From: Pseudomonas sp. dw_612
Lineage (GTDB): Bacteria; Pseudomonadota; Gammaproteobacteria; Pseudomonadales; Pseudomonadaceae
Assembly: GCF_018449725.1 (NCBI RefSeq)
Contig: NZ_JAAVVC010000016.1
Coordinates: forward strand, 62,001 to 126,000
DNA: 64,000 bases
Direction of reading: 5' to 3'
Under the pieces are notes generated by a model. It was not told the DNA's origin. It saw only the letters and a program-made list of their open reading frames with translations, and made no database searches. The position numbers and the translations under genes were made by a program. Positions 8,644-16,855 of the stretch are shown piece after piece; positions within the stretch are counted from its first letter, which is position 1; each line of letters opens with the position of its first letter.

Positions 8644-10466
8644 TCAGCGTCGGGCAGTTCGGTTTTGTTGAGTTTGACCTCAAAACCATATTGCACGGTG
8701 GCGAGGTCGGTTCGTTGGTAGGTTTCCAGTCGCGTCGGCTGGCCGTAGAAATAATGCACGCCAAACAGCGCGGGGCCTTCTGCGCTCGCGTCATGCGTGA
8801 CCGAGAGAATCTCCTTCAGATAATTGCCGCTGTCGTCCTTGGCGAAAAAGCGCCAGTCCTGAGCGGGAAACAGCTTCAGATCGACCACCAGCGCATTGCC
8901 TTTGAGTTCCAGGCCCTTGGGCAATTGGTGCGCGTCGAGGGTTTTCTGTTCGATCGTGGCCAGGAACAACGGCATCGAGCCCACCGCGAAGGCCGGTGTT
9001 TCCGGAAACAGATTCAAATCGTACGTAATGACCCCGCGCAACGGATCAATCTGGTAAGCCTCGGCCGGCAGTTCGATCGGTTCATCGCGCTTGCCGTTAC
9101 CGTCGTCGGTGAAGAACGTCACCGGGCTTTCGCCGGGGCTGAAGGATGAGCCGAGCAGATCGTCGTTGAAACTGCGGGGATGATCGAACTCTATGCGCGC
9201 CGCACTCGGGTCATCCACGGACTGGGTAATGCTGACACTCTTTTTCAGCTGCTCCTCGCCTAGGGTCGCGCCTTTGAGCCAGATCGGCGCCTGGTCGTCG
9301 TACACCACCACCGGCAAGCTCAGCGGCTGGATGGTTTTCTCGGTGGTGTCGTGATCGAAGCGGCGTATCGGCAGGTTCAGGTCCTTGCGTGTCACGGTGG
9401 CGCTGGAGAAGTCCAGCACACTGACATCGAGCGTCTCGATCGGACCGTTGAAATACACCTTGGTGTAATGCCGGGTCTGCTGCTTCTCAAACGCTTGCTG
9501 GTCTTCATCCAGTTGCTTTTCGAACGTCTCCGTCCAGGCTTTCTGCTGCTGCATTTGCGCCAGTTGTTTCTGGTAAAAGGCGATTTGCGCGGCGGTTTCA
9601 TTGATCGAGCCGGAGCGGGAGAGGAATTGCCCGGTGCTGTCCTTGGCCTGCACGATCAGCGGGTTGAGCGGGGTTTCGCTGACCTCTGAAGCCAGCGGCA
9701 AGTTGTTGGTGAATTCGACTTCGGCGTAGTTGTTTGTCAGGTTGAGCAGGGTGACGCTGAGGTTGTCGTTGGTGCGCGTCTGGCCGACGTCCTTTTTCGT
9801 CAGATCGAAGCTGTAGAGTCGGCGCGGCGCAATCACCTCGACCTTACCTTGCAGGCTCACCGGTTGCGGCTGGTTCTTGTTTTCCACATCCAGGCCATCG
9901 ATGAAGGGGTAGGTCACCGTCAGGTCATCAGGGTTGGTCAGGTTCGAGCTGGAGGGGCTCAACTGAATGCCGGGATCGGTTTCCGACCATTCCGGCTGGA
10001 AGGGGATCACGCGCTTGTTGCTCAGGGTTACCGATTGCCATTCCAGGCCATGGGGGAAGAGAAACGCCGCCGGGATGCTGAAGTTGAAAGGGAACACCGG
10101 TTGCAGGTCGGTCAGGTAATCGGAGCTGGAATCCTTGTGCAGCACAAACAGGCCGTTAATGTAGGTGTCCACCAGCGCCTGGGGCGTGGGGTAGTGCTTG
10201 AGCACGGCCAGGGCGTCTTCGCCGTACTCGGTTTGCACCGGTTTGCTATCGAGCTTGAGCTGCGCCCGTTCGAGCAACAGCAGCGATCCGCCCAGCTCGG
10301 CGACGGCATCCTTGAGCTTGGGGTCCTGAATGGCATCAAGGGACTTCTCGAACTGCGCGGTTTTTTCTTCGAGGCTGACCTGGCGTTTCTCATCGCTGGG
10401 GGAACAACCGCTGAGCAACAACGCAAGGCAAAGTCCGGCACTCGTAAAAGGTAATCGCACATCCAT
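8637..10466 (-). CDS. Large lipoprotein of unknown function
   Basis: A 609-aa protein with a lipoprotein signal (MDVRLPFTSAGLCLALLLSGC; lipobox LLSGC, lipidated Cys near residue 21). The mature part contains several beta-rich stretches and a coiled-coil segment of about 40 residues in the middle, rich in Q, K and E (AQMQQQKAW, EKQLDEDQQAFEKQQ). There are only isolated hydrophobic stretches after the signal, so it should be anchored to a membrane with the bulk in the periplasm. GGAAGACAGGAA precedes the chosen ATG; a start 16 codons earlier lacks a leader. The gene appears inserted relative to the PAO1 order (PA4575-PA4574) as I remember it. No family recognised. Confidence 0.8.
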   Translation of the reverse strand: MDVRLPFTSAGLCLALLLSGCSPSDEKRQVSLEEKTAQFEKSLDAIQDPKLKDAVAELGGSLLLLERAQLKLDSKPVQTEYGEDALAVLKHYPTPQALVDTYINGLFVLHKDSSSDYLTDLQPVFPFNFSIPAAFLFPHGLEWQSVTLSNKRVIPFQPEWSETDPGIQLSPSSSNLTNPDDLTVTYPFIDGLDVENKNQPQPVSLQGKVEVIAPRRLYSFDLTKKDVGQTRTNDNLSVTLLNLTNNYAEVEFTNNLPLASEVSETPLNPLIVQAKDSTGQFLSRSGSINETAAQIAFYQKQLAQMQQQKAWTETFEKQLDEDQQAFEKQQTRHYTKVYFNGPIETLDVSVLDFSSATVTRKDLNLPIRRFDHDTTEKTIQPLSLPVVVYDDQAPIWLKGATLGEEQLKKSVSITQSVDDPSAARIEFDHPRSFNDDLLGSSFSPGESPVTFFTDDGNGKRDEPIELPAEAYQIDPLRGVITYDLNLFPETPAFAVGSMPLFLATIEQKTLDAHQLPKGLELKGNALVVDLKLFPAQDWRFFAKDDSGNYLKEILSVTHDASAEGPALFGVHYFYGQPTRLETYQRTDLATVQYGFEVKLNKTELPDADQ

Positions 10467-10584
10467 TTCCTGTCTTCCTGTCCGGTGTCGCTGACCTGTC
10501 AATGGTTTGGACACTAGCAGAAAAACTTTGTCACATACGCGCAGGTTGCGGATTTCCGGGCTGTTTCTGGGTGTAACAGGCCGC

Positions 10585-10593
10585 TGTTATACT
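10585..10593 (+). promoter_or_regulatory. Extended -10 promoter of yqhA
   Basis: TGTTATACT, i.e. a TGn extension plus TATACT, sits about 34 bp before the yqhA ATG. No good -35 hexamer is visible, which is usual for extended -10 promoters. Confidence 0.5.
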
Positions 10594-10626
10594 CGCGGCC
10601 ATTTACCAGCCCTTGTGTGAGATTCA

Positions 10627-11115
10627 ATGGAACGCTTTATCGAAAATGCAATGTACGCCTCCCGCTGGCTACTGGCGCCGATCTACTTCGGTCTGTCCCT
10701 GGGCTTGCTCGCGCTGGCGCTGAAGTTTTTCCAGGAAGTCTTTCATGTCATCCCCAACGTCTTCTCGATGGCGGAATCGGACCTGATCCTGGTGCTGCTG
10801 TCGTTGATCGACATGGCGCTGGTGGGCGGTTTGCTGGTGATGGTGATGATCTCCGGTTACGAGAACTTCGTGTCCGAACTGGACATCGATGAGAACAAAG
10901 AGAAGCTTCACTGGCTGGGTACCATGGATTCGTCTTCGCTGAAGATGAAAGTGGCGGCCTCGATCGTGGCGATTTCCTCGATCCACCTGCTGCGGATATT
11001 CATGGACGCCAAGAACGTCGATCCTGAGCATTTGAAGTGGTACGTGATCATTCACATGACCTTCGTGATCTCGGCGTTTGCGATGGGCTATCTGGATAAG
11101 CTGACCAAGCATTGA
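10627..11115 (+). CDS. yqhA: YqhA/UPF0114 family inner-membrane protein
   Basis: A 162-aa protein with four hydrophobic segments at about residues 10-32, 48-75, 108-125 and 136-155, typical of the UPF0114 (TIGR00645) family. The opening MERFIENAMYASRWLLAPIY is characteristic. Function is unknown; a membrane transport or stress role is only supposed. Position matches PA4574. It is followed by a REP pair, so it is probably a single-gene unit. Confidence 0.88.
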   Translation: MERFIENAMYASRWLLAPIYFGLSLGLLALALKFFQEVFHVIPNVFSMAESDLILVLLSLIDMALVGGLLVMVMISGYENFVSELDIDENKEKLHWLGTMDSSSLKMKVAASIVAISSIHLLRIFMDAKNVDPEHLKWYVIIHMTFVISAFAMGYLDKLTKH

Positions 11116-11127
11116 TTGCACGACTCC

Positions 11128-11220
11128 TGTAGGAGCGAGGCTTGCCCGCGAAGAGGCCGTGTCAGGCGACATTTGTTTCGACTGTCACGACGCCTTCGCG
11201 GGCAAGCCTAGCTCCTACAG
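11128..11220. repeat. REPIN, divergent variant
   Basis: Arms TGTAGGAGCGAGGCTTGCCC and its complement at 11128-11152 and 11194-11220. The sequence differs from the common REP (GTAGGAGCGAGG instead of GTGGGAGCGGG; GCCCGCGAA instead of GCTCGCGAA), i.e. another subfamily with the same geometry. It lies between yqhA and the DUF6482 gene. Confidence 0.85.
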
Positions 11221-11323
11221 GTCGTGGTGAAACAGACAGGCGGTGTGGTTTGTGGGTTGTGCTTTAGGGCGTCGAGGCATATGCCTGTAAGGGTCTTGGT
11301 CCGCCACTGCTTGAGGTGCGCTG

Positions 11324-11635
11324 ATGAACCTGCAAGAGCTGAATGCCTATGCCATCGCCGGGAAGATCGATGAGCTGAACCTGATTTCGCTGGAAGGCGG
11401 GATCTATCTGCTGGAAGCGCGGATGCACGGGGCGGCGTATCCGTTGAGCGATACCCACGGCCAGATGTTTCACCTGCGTTCCGTCGAGCATGCCCGTGAA
11501 GTGTTGCATGCGTTTCCCAAGCTGCAATTCAACCTCGTGCACACGTCAGTTCATGACGAAATGTGCGGGCTCGGCGCCAGTGCCGAGGAAAGCTTGAAGG
11601 TGCCGATTGCCTTCCGGTCGACCTGGCAGAGCTGA
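11324..11635 (+). CDS. DUF6482 family protein
   Basis: A 103-aa soluble protein (MNLQELNAYAIAGKIDELNL...). It resembles the small Pseudomonas family DUF6482 (PA4573 by position), of unknown function. It has mixed alpha/beta character, no signal peptide, and one Cys in MCGLGAS. It lies 112 bp upstream of fklB in the same direction and may share a transcript with it, though no promoter or terminator between them was resolved. Confidence 0.7.
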   Translation: MNLQELNAYAIAGKIDELNLISLEGGIYLLEARMHGAAYPLSDTHGQMFHLRSVEHAREVLHAFPKLQFNLVHTSVHDEMCGLGASAEESLKVPIAFRSTWQS

Positions 11636-11747
11636 TAAACGCCATGGCATCTGTGCTAGTCTGCTCGCCCTTTTGATTCCGGGCGCTCCGGGATGCGCTG
11701 TGCTCGCACGGCACGTTCCAGGGCTGTCCGCACAGCGGAGCAGTGTC

Positions 11748-12365
11748 ATGTCCGAAGTAAATCTGTCCACCGACGAAACCCGCGTCAGCTACGGTATCGG
11801 CCGTCAGTTGGGCGACCAACTGCGCGACAACCCGCCACCGGGCGTTAACCTGGATGCCATCCTGGCTGGCCTGACCGACGCGTTCGCCGGCAAGCCAAGC
11901 CGCGTGGGTCAGGAAGAAATGGCCGCCAGCTTCAAGGTGATCCGCGAGATCATGCAAGCCGAAGCGGCTGCCAAAGCTGAAGCCGCTGCTGGCGAAGGCC
12001 TGGCCTTCCTGGCTGAAAACGCCAAGCGTGACGGCATCACCACCCTGGCTTCCGGCCTGCAATTCGAAGTACTGACTCAAGGTGAAGGCGCCAAGCCGAC
12101 CCGTGAAGATCAAGTGCGCACGCACTACCACGGCACCCTGATCGACGGCACTGTGTTCGACAGCTCCTACGAGCGCGGCCAGCCTGCTGAATTCCCGGTT
12201 GGCGGCGTGATCGCTGGCTGGACCGAAGCCCTGCAACTGATGAATGCCGGCAGCAAATGGCGTCTGTACGTGCCGAGCGAACTGGCTTACGGCGCTCAAG
12301 GCGTTGGCAGCATTCCGCCGCACAGCGTACTGGTGTTCGACGTCGAGCTGCTCGACGTACTGTAA
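11748..12365 (+). CDS. fklB: FKBP-type peptidyl-prolyl isomerase FklB
   Basis: A 205-aa FKBP22/Mip-type isomerase. The N-terminal dimerisation region with a long helix (about residues 60-90, AEAAAKAEAAAGEG) precedes a C-terminal FKBP domain with the active-site strands VRTHYHGTLIDGTVFDSSY, AGWTEALQ and IPPHSVLVFDVELLDV. There is no signal peptide at the chosen ATG (MSEVNLSTDETRVSYGIG), so it should be cytoplasmic; a longer upstream frame is not supported by a ribosome site. It catalyses cis-trans isomerisation of X-Pro bonds. Position matches PA4572. Confidence 0.93.
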   Translation: MSEVNLSTDETRVSYGIGRQLGDQLRDNPPPGVNLDAILAGLTDAFAGKPSRVGQEEMAASFKVIREIMQAEAAAKAEAAAGEGLAFLAENAKRDGITTLASGLQFEVLTQGEGAKPTREDQVRTHYHGTLIDGTVFDSSYERGQPAEFPVGGVIAGWTEALQLMNAGSKWRLYVPSELAYGAQGVGSIPPHSVLVFDVELLDVL

Positions 12366-12393
12366 GACCTGAGTGTCGGAACGGGCTTGATCA

Positions 12394-12483
12394 TGTGGGA
12401 GCGGGCTTGCTCGCGAAAGCGGTGTTTCATTCAGCGATGATGTTGAATGTTATGGCCTCTTCGCGAGCAAGCCCGCTCCCACA
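12394..12483. repeat. REPIN (forward arm first)
   Basis: REP arms at 12394-12417 and 12460-12483, between the convergent fklB and the Fur-box gene. The inner segment carries the ATGATGTTGAATG motif seen in other doublets here. Confidence 0.92.
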
Positions 12484-12508
12484 GGGCTCGCTCCGACATT
12501 TTGCATTT

Positions 12509-12766
12509 TCATAGTTCGATCTTGTGGTGCAGTTCATGCGCAGGGCGCAACGCCCGGGCATAGCAGAACAGAAACAGATTGCGCACCAGTTCCTTGAGCA
12601 CCACCGGCTCGCTGGAACTCAAGCCGCTGACGTCCAGGTCACCCTGATCCTGCAACTCGTTCAAGGCTTCTTCTTCAAGCACCGCACAGACTTCCCCGGT
12701 TTCCCGATGCAGGATCCTGAGGTAAGGGTGTGGGCGGTCCAGCCAGGCATCGATCAAATAAGTCAT
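12509..12766 (-). CDS. Small conserved protein, likely iron-regulated (PA4570-like)
   Basis: An 85-aa cytoplasmic protein (MTYLIDAWLDRPHPYLRILH...). It has no signal, an acidic middle (LEEEALNELQDQGDLD) and a helical C-terminus (VLKELVRNLFLFCYARALR). It corresponds by position and sequence to PA4570, which I recall as induced by iron starvation in P. aeruginosa. The sequence supports that here: a near-consensus Fur box lies 29 bp upstream. GGAGATGAGACCC precedes the chosen ATG; two further in-frame ATGs lie 3 and 5 codons upstream. Biochemical function unknown. Confidence 0.78.
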   Translation of the reverse strand: MTYLIDAWLDRPHPYLRILHRETGEVCAVLEEEALNELQDQGDLDVSGLSSSEPVVLKELVRNLFLFCYARALRPAHELHHKIEL

Positions 12767-12794
12767 GGGTCTCATCTCCATTGATTGGTTTCAA

Positions 12795-12813
12795 TGAGAA
12801 TAATTCTTATTCA
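12795..12813 (-). promoter_or_regulatory. Fur box
   Basis: TGAGAATAATTCTTATTCA is an imperfect palindrome close to the Fur consensus GATAATGATAATCATTATC. It sits where a promoter of the minus-strand 85-aa gene would be, so Fe2+-Fur should repress that gene in iron-replete cells (inference). Confidence 0.75.
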
Positions 12814-12972
12814 TCAAATAGCAAGGGCCTATTGGCGGTTTCTGATTTTTTCAGGGTAAAGGTTGCGTAAGGTCAAAACGGCTGGCGTTTGGCTACTGCG
12901 AGGAAATGCTGGGGGAAGCGGGGGAGGGTGAAGCACCATCCCACGCCGGGCGCGGGATGGATGACAGCAGGT

Positions 12973-13314
12973 TCAGACTTTTCTGACGAACTCGGATTTG
13001 AGCTTCATCGGGCCGATGCCGTCGATCTTGCAGTCGATGTCGTGATCGCCATCGCACAGGCGGATGTTCTTGACCTTGGTGCCGACCTTGACCACCAGGG
13101 ACGTGCCCTTGACCTTGAGGTCCTTGATCACGGTGATGGTATCGCCGTCCTGCAGGACGTTGCCTACCGAATCCTTTTTCACGGAATCATCGGACGCCAC
13201 TTCAGCTTCGCCGCTGGCGGACCACTCGTGGGCGCACTCCGGGCAGATCAGCTGTGCGCCGTCTTCGTAGGTGTATTCGGAATTGCATTTCGGGCAGGGT
13301 GGCAACGTGCTCAC
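12973..13314 (-). CDS. yjdM: Zinc-ribbon protein YjdM (PhnA-like)
   Basis: A 113-aa protein with an N-terminal zinc ribbon (CPKC at 8-11, CPEC about 16 residues later) and a C-terminal SH3-like beta domain (GDTITVIKDLKVKGTSLVVK, DGIGPMKLKSEFVRKV). This is the YjdM family, once called PhnA by association with phosphonate genes in E. coli; the true role is unknown and there are no phosphonate genes nearby. Coding density is normal for the region. It is transcribed alone. Confidence 0.9.
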   Translation of the reverse strand: MSTLPPCPKCNSEYTYEDGAQLICPECAHEWSASGEAEVASDDSVKKDSVGNVLQDGDTITVIKDLKVKGTSLVVKVGTKVKNIRLCDGDHDIDCKIDGIGPMKLKSEFVRKV

Positions 13315-13387
13315 TAAGGCTCCTTGGATTGAGGATCGCTAAAAGTCGCACATTGTATAGGGTTTTGTCGGAGGAGGGAGCTGACAG

Positions 13388-13465
13388 CAAAAGATCGCGG
13401 CCTTCGGCAGCTCCTACAGGGTTTTGTGTACACCTGTAGGAGCTGCCGAAGGCTGCGATCTTTTG
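13388..13465. repeat. Perfect-arm hairpin repeat (GCTGCGATCTTTT family)
   Basis: Arms of 33 bp with one mismatch around a 12-bp centre: CAAAAGATCGC...CTCCTACAGG and its complement. It sits 16 bp beyond the ispB stop codon (minus strand), where it could also stop transcription. Confidence 0.9.
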
Positions 13466-13481
13466 ATTTTGTTTCTGAATG

Positions 13482-14450
13482 TCAGTGCGTGCGAGCTACC
13501 GCAAACTCGCTCAACTCAACCAGTGCATCGCGATATTCGCTAGCCGGCAGGGCGTCGAGGCATTTGATCGCACGGGCGACGTAATCACGGGCCAGTTGCG
13601 CGGTGTATTCCAGCGACCCGGATGCTTCAACGGCCTCACGGATGCTTTCCAGATCTTCGATGCCACCTTTCTGGATCGCCTGGCGAACCAGTGCCGCCTG
13701 CTCAGGGGTGCCTTCGCGCATGGTGTAGATCAGCGGCAGGGTCGGTTTGCCTTCGGCCAGATCGTCACCGACGTTCTTGCCCAGGGTTTGCGCGTCGCCC
13801 TTGTAGTCCAGCAGGTCATCGACCAGTTGGAAAGCCACGCCCAGGTGGTCGCCAAACGTGCGCAAGGCTTCAGCCTGTTCCGCTGTGGCTTCGCACAGGG
13901 CTGCGGCGCTATGGGTCGAGGCCTCGAAGAGCATCGCGGTCTTGCCGCGGATGACTTCCATGTAGGTTTCTTCGGTGGTGCTGGCGTCACGGATCTTCGA
14001 CAACTGCAGCACTTCGCCTTCGGCAATGATCCGCGTGGCCTGCGAAAGGATCTTCATCACCGGCATGGAGCCCAGTTCGACCATCATTTCGAAGGAGCGC
14101 GAATACAGGAAGTCGCCCACCAGCACGCTTGGCGCATTGCCCCACATCGCATTGGCGGTCGAGCGGCCACGGCGCATGCCGGACATGTCGACCACGTCGT
14201 CATGCAGCAGGGTCGCGGTGTGCAGGAACTCGATCGTGGCGGCCAGCAGGCGCAGGTCATCGCCTTCGCGACCCAGAGCCTTGCCACACAGCAACACTAA
14301 TAGAGGACGCAGGCGTTTACCGCCGGCCGAGGTAATGTAGTCGCCGATTTTCGATACCAGCGGCACTCGGGAAGTCAGCTGCTTCTTGATGATGCCGTCG
14401 ACGGCGTTAAAATCGTCCGCCACCGCGCGGTAGAAAGCTTGGGGTTGCAT
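13482..14450 (-). CDS. ispB: All-trans polyprenyl diphosphate synthase
   Basis: A 322-aa trans-isoprenyl diphosphate synthase that extends farnesyl diphosphate with isopentenyl diphosphate to make the ubiquinone side chain (C45 in Pseudomonas, C40 in E. coli). Both Asp-rich motifs are present: LLHDDVVDMSGMRRG (DDxxD) and FQLVDDLLDYKGD. The GGKRLRP motif near residue 43 completes the active site. The gene is divergent from rplU, with a minus-strand promoter between them. Chain length cannot be read with certainty from the sequence. Confidence 0.93.
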   Translation of the reverse strand: MQPQAFYRAVADDFNAVDGIIKKQLTSRVPLVSKIGDYITSAGGKRLRPLLVLLCGKALGREGDDLRLLAATIEFLHTATLLHDDVVDMSGMRRGRSTANAMWGNAPSVLVGDFLYSRSFEMMVELGSMPVMKILSQATRIIAEGEVLQLSKIRDASTTEETYMEVIRGKTAMLFEASTHSAAALCEATAEQAEALRTFGDHLGVAFQLVDDLLDYKGDAQTLGKNVGDDLAEGKPTLPLIYTMREGTPEQAALVRQAIQKGGIEDLESIREAVEASGSLEYTAQLARDYVARAIKCLDALPASEYRDALVELSEFAVARTH

Positions 14451-14482
14451 CAGCGACAGTTGCTCCAGAAGGGTTGCGCGGC

Positions 14483-14511
14483 ATGCTAGGACCCACGTCC
14501 GGGCCTGTCAA
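14483..14511 (-). promoter_or_regulatory. Sigma-70 promoter of ispB
   Basis: On the minus strand TTGACA (14506-14511), a 17-bp spacer and TAGCAT (14483-14488), 33 bp before the ispB ATG. Confidence 0.65.
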
Positions 14512-14529
14512 GGTACGATGGACGGCCTC

Positions 14530-14558
14530 TTGCATCGTCAGGACAGCTTGCGTACAAT
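14530..14558 (+). promoter_or_regulatory. Sigma-70 promoter of rplU-rpmA
   Basis: TTGCAT (14530-14535), 17-bp spacer, TACAAT (14553-14558), followed by a GC-rich start region. It leaves a leader of about 125 nt before rplU, long enough for post-transcriptional control, though no specific leader motif was recognised. Confidence 0.65.
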
Positions 14559-14690
14559 CGCGCACCCTGAACTTCCTGGGCAGCACCTGCCTTACGCAAT
14601 TGCAATCAGGCCTTCCAGCCCTATGCAGCCATGCCAGCCAATACCTCTTCTTATAAAGAGCTGGGTGAGCAGGATTATCGGAGAAATACC

Positions 14691-15005
14691 ATGTCGTACG
14701 CAGTAATTGTTACTGGTGGCAAGCAATACAAAGTCGCCCCAGGTGAATACCTGAAGATCGAGAAACTGGAAATCGCTACCGGCGAATCCGTTACTTTTGA
14801 TCGCGTTCTGTTGGTCGCCAATGGCGATGACGTGAACATCGGCGCTCCAGTTGTTGCTGGCGCTACCGTTGTGGCTGAAGTGATCTCCCAAGGTCGTCAC
14901 GATAAAATCCGCATCATCAAGTTCCGTCGTCGTAAGCACCACATGAAGCGTATGGGCCACCGCCAGTGGTACACCGAGATCAAAATCACCGGTATTCAGG
15001 CTTAA
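14691..15005 (+). CDS. rplU: 50S ribosomal protein L21
   Basis: 104 residues, the normal length for L21, opening MSYAVIVTGGKQYKVAPGEY and ending with the RNA-binding C-terminus (FRRRKHHMKRMGHRQWYTEI). It binds 23S rRNA near L20. The start ATG is preceded by GGAGA; a 20-codon longer frame has no ribosome site. It forms an operon with rpmA 34 bp downstream. Confidence 0.98.
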   Translation: MSYAVIVTGGKQYKVAPGEYLKIEKLEIATGESVTFDRVLLVANGDDVNIGAPVVAGATVVAEVISQGRHDKIRIIKFRRRKHHMKRMGHRQWYTEIKITGIQA

Positions 15006-15039
15006 TTTCAGCCTAATTCCTCACTAGGAGAATTGACTC

Positions 15040-15315
15040 ATGGCACACAAAAAAGCTGGTGGTAGTACCCGTAACGGTCGCGACTCAGAAGCCAAACGCC
15101 TTGGCGTGAAGATGTATGGCGGCCAGGTTATCATTCCGGGCAACATCATCGTGCGTCAGCGCGGCACCCAATTCCACGCCGGTTACGGTGTTGGCATGGG
15201 TAAAGATCACACCCTGTTCGCGAAAATCGACGGCGTGATCAAGTTTGAAGTAAAAGGCGCTTTCAATCGCCGTTACGTAAGCATTGTTCCGAAGACTGCA
15301 GTCGTCGCGGCATAA
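15040..15315 (+). CDS. rpmA: 50S ribosomal protein L27
   Basis: 91 residues, N-terminus MAHKKAGGSTRNGRDSEAKR, the flexible arm that reaches the peptidyl-transferase centre. There is no Firmicutes-type cleaved N-terminal extension. A Shine-Dalgarno (AGGAG) lies 11 bp before the ATG. It is co-transcribed with rplU and followed by a terminator. Confidence 0.98.
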   Translation: MAHKKAGGSTRNGRDSEAKRLGVKMYGGQVIIPGNIIVRQRGTQFHAGYGVGMGKDHTLFAKIDGVIKFEVKGAFNRRYVSIVPKTAVVAA

Positions 15316-15327
15316 TTACGTAGTTGC

Positions 15328-15361
15328 TGGAAAAGCCCTGTCTCGCGACGGGGCTTTTTCG
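15328..15361 (+). terminator. Terminator of rplU-rpmA
   Basis: AAAAGCCCTGTC-TCGC-GACGGGGCTTTTT hairpin with a T tract, 14 bp beyond the rpmA stop. Confidence 0.92.
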
Positions 15362-15508
15362 TTTGTGGGGTGAGTCTCTTGCAAAGCTGTTTGTGATGGG
15401 CGAAAGCAGCTGGATTTGCGGTAGTTGCTTGAGGTCGCTGCGCTCATTTTTGCAAGAGTCTTATGTCTGGTTTTTTTGGCTCGTCCGTATGACGAGAGGC
15501 GTTTTGTT

Positions 15509-16732
15509 ATGAAGTTTGTTGATGAAGTATCGATTCGAGTAAAGGCCGGCGACGGCGGCAACGGTTGCATGAGCTTCCGTCGCGAAAAATTCATTGAAAA
15601 CGGCGGCCCGAACGGCGGTGATGGTGGTGATGGCGGCTCGGTCTACATGGTTGCCGACGAAAACCTCAACACCCTGGTGGACTACCGTTACACCCGGCAC
15701 TTCGATGCCGAGCGTGGCTCCAACGGCGGCAGCACCGACTGCACCGGTAAAAAAGGTGAAGAACTGGTACTGCGCGTTCCGGTCGGCACGACCGTTATCG
15801 ACTCCGCTACCCAGGAAATCATCGGCGACTTGACCAAGGCCGGCCAGCGTCTGCTGGTGGCTCATGGCGGCTGGCACGGTCTGGGCAACACCCGTTTCAA
15901 ATCCAGTACCAACCGGGCTCCACGCCAGACCACGCCGGGTAAGCCGGGCGAGGCGCGTGACCTGAAGCTGGAAATGAAAGTATTGGCTGACGTCGGCCTG
16001 CTGGGCTTGCCGAACGCCGGTAAAAGTACCCTGATCCGCGCGGTATCGGCTGCCAAGCCGAAAGTCGCCGATTACCCGTTCACCACCCTGGTGCCAAACC
16101 TGGGTGTGGTCAGTGTTGATCGCTGGAAAAGCTTCGTGGTCGCGGACATCCCGGGCCTGATCGAAGGGGCTTCCGACGGCGCCGGCCTGGGGATTCGCTT
16201 CCTCAAGCACTTGTCGCGTACCCGTCTGCTGCTGCACCTCGTGGACATGGCGCCACTGGATGACACCAGCGCTCCGGATGCGGCGGAAGTGATCGTCAGC
16301 GAACTGACCAAATTCAGTCCGTCCCTGGCTGAGCGTGATCGTTGGTTGGTACTGAACAAGTGCGACCAGATCCTTGAAGAAGAGCACGATGAGCGCGTCA
16401 AGGAAATCGTTGATCGCCTGGAATGGACTGGTCCGGTCTACGTGATCTCTGCGATCTCCAAGCTGGGCACCGAGCGTCTGTGCCACGACATCATGCGTTA
16501 TCTGGAAGATCGTGCTGATCGCCTGGCTGCCGACCCGGCCTACAAGGAAGAGCTGGCCGAGCTCGATCAGCGCATCGAAGACGAAGCCCGTGCTCAGTTG
16601 CAGGCTCTGGATGATCAGCGTGCCCTGCGTCGCAGCGGCGTGAAGTCGGTCCACGACATCGGTGACGATGATTGGGACGAAGAAGATGTGGATGACGAAG
16701 ACGGTCCGGAAATCATTTACGTGCGTGACTGA
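15509..16732 (+). CDS. obgE: GTPase ObgE/CgtA
   Basis: 407-aa GTPase of the Obg family involved in 50S ribosome maturation and stress signalling. The glycine-rich Obg fold comes first (GDGGNGCMSFRREKF, NGGDGGDGGSVY), then the G domain with G1 GLPNAGKST, G2 DYPFTT, G3 DIPGLIEGA and G4 NKCD. The C-terminus is strongly acidic (DDDWDEEDVDDEDG), as usual in proteobacterial Obg. The start MKFVDEVSI is the conserved one; upstream codons belong to no known domain. It follows rpmA, as in most proteobacteria, but after a terminator. Confidence 0.97.
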   Translation: MKFVDEVSIRVKAGDGGNGCMSFRREKFIENGGPNGGDGGDGGSVYMVADENLNTLVDYRYTRHFDAERGSNGGSTDCTGKKGEELVLRVPVGTTVIDSATQEIIGDLTKAGQRLLVAHGGWHGLGNTRFKSSTNRAPRQTTPGKPGEARDLKLEMKVLADVGLLGLPNAGKSTLIRAVSAAKPKVADYPFTTLVPNLGVVSVDRWKSFVVADIPGLIEGASDGAGLGIRFLKHLSRTRLLLHLVDMAPLDDTSAPDAAEVIVSELTKFSPSLAERDRWLVLNKCDQILEEEHDERVKEIVDRLEWTGPVYVISAISKLGTERLCHDIMRYLEDRADRLAADPAYKEELAELDQRIEDEARAQLQALDDQRALRRSGVKSVHDIGDDDWDEEDVDDEDGPEIIYVRD

Positions 16733-16749
16733 TTCGTTGCGATAAACTT

Positions 16750-16777
16750 AAGCGCCGCTCATATGAGCGGCGTTTTA
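16750..16777 (+). terminator. Terminator after obgE
   Basis: CGCCGCTC-ATAT-GAGCGGCG followed by TTTTA, 20 bp beyond the obgE stop. The U tract is short. Confidence 0.8.
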
Positions 16778-16855
16778 GTATCTGGAATTTGGTGGTCACG
16801 AATAACGTTACGGGCAGCGCTGGGTCGCGCTGTCCTCAAGCTAAGGTTGAAGATG

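Noticed and set aside
12925..12972. Terminator for yjdM
   Set aside because: A small GC hairpin (CATCCCACGCCGGGCGCGGGATG) is present but no T run follows on either strand.
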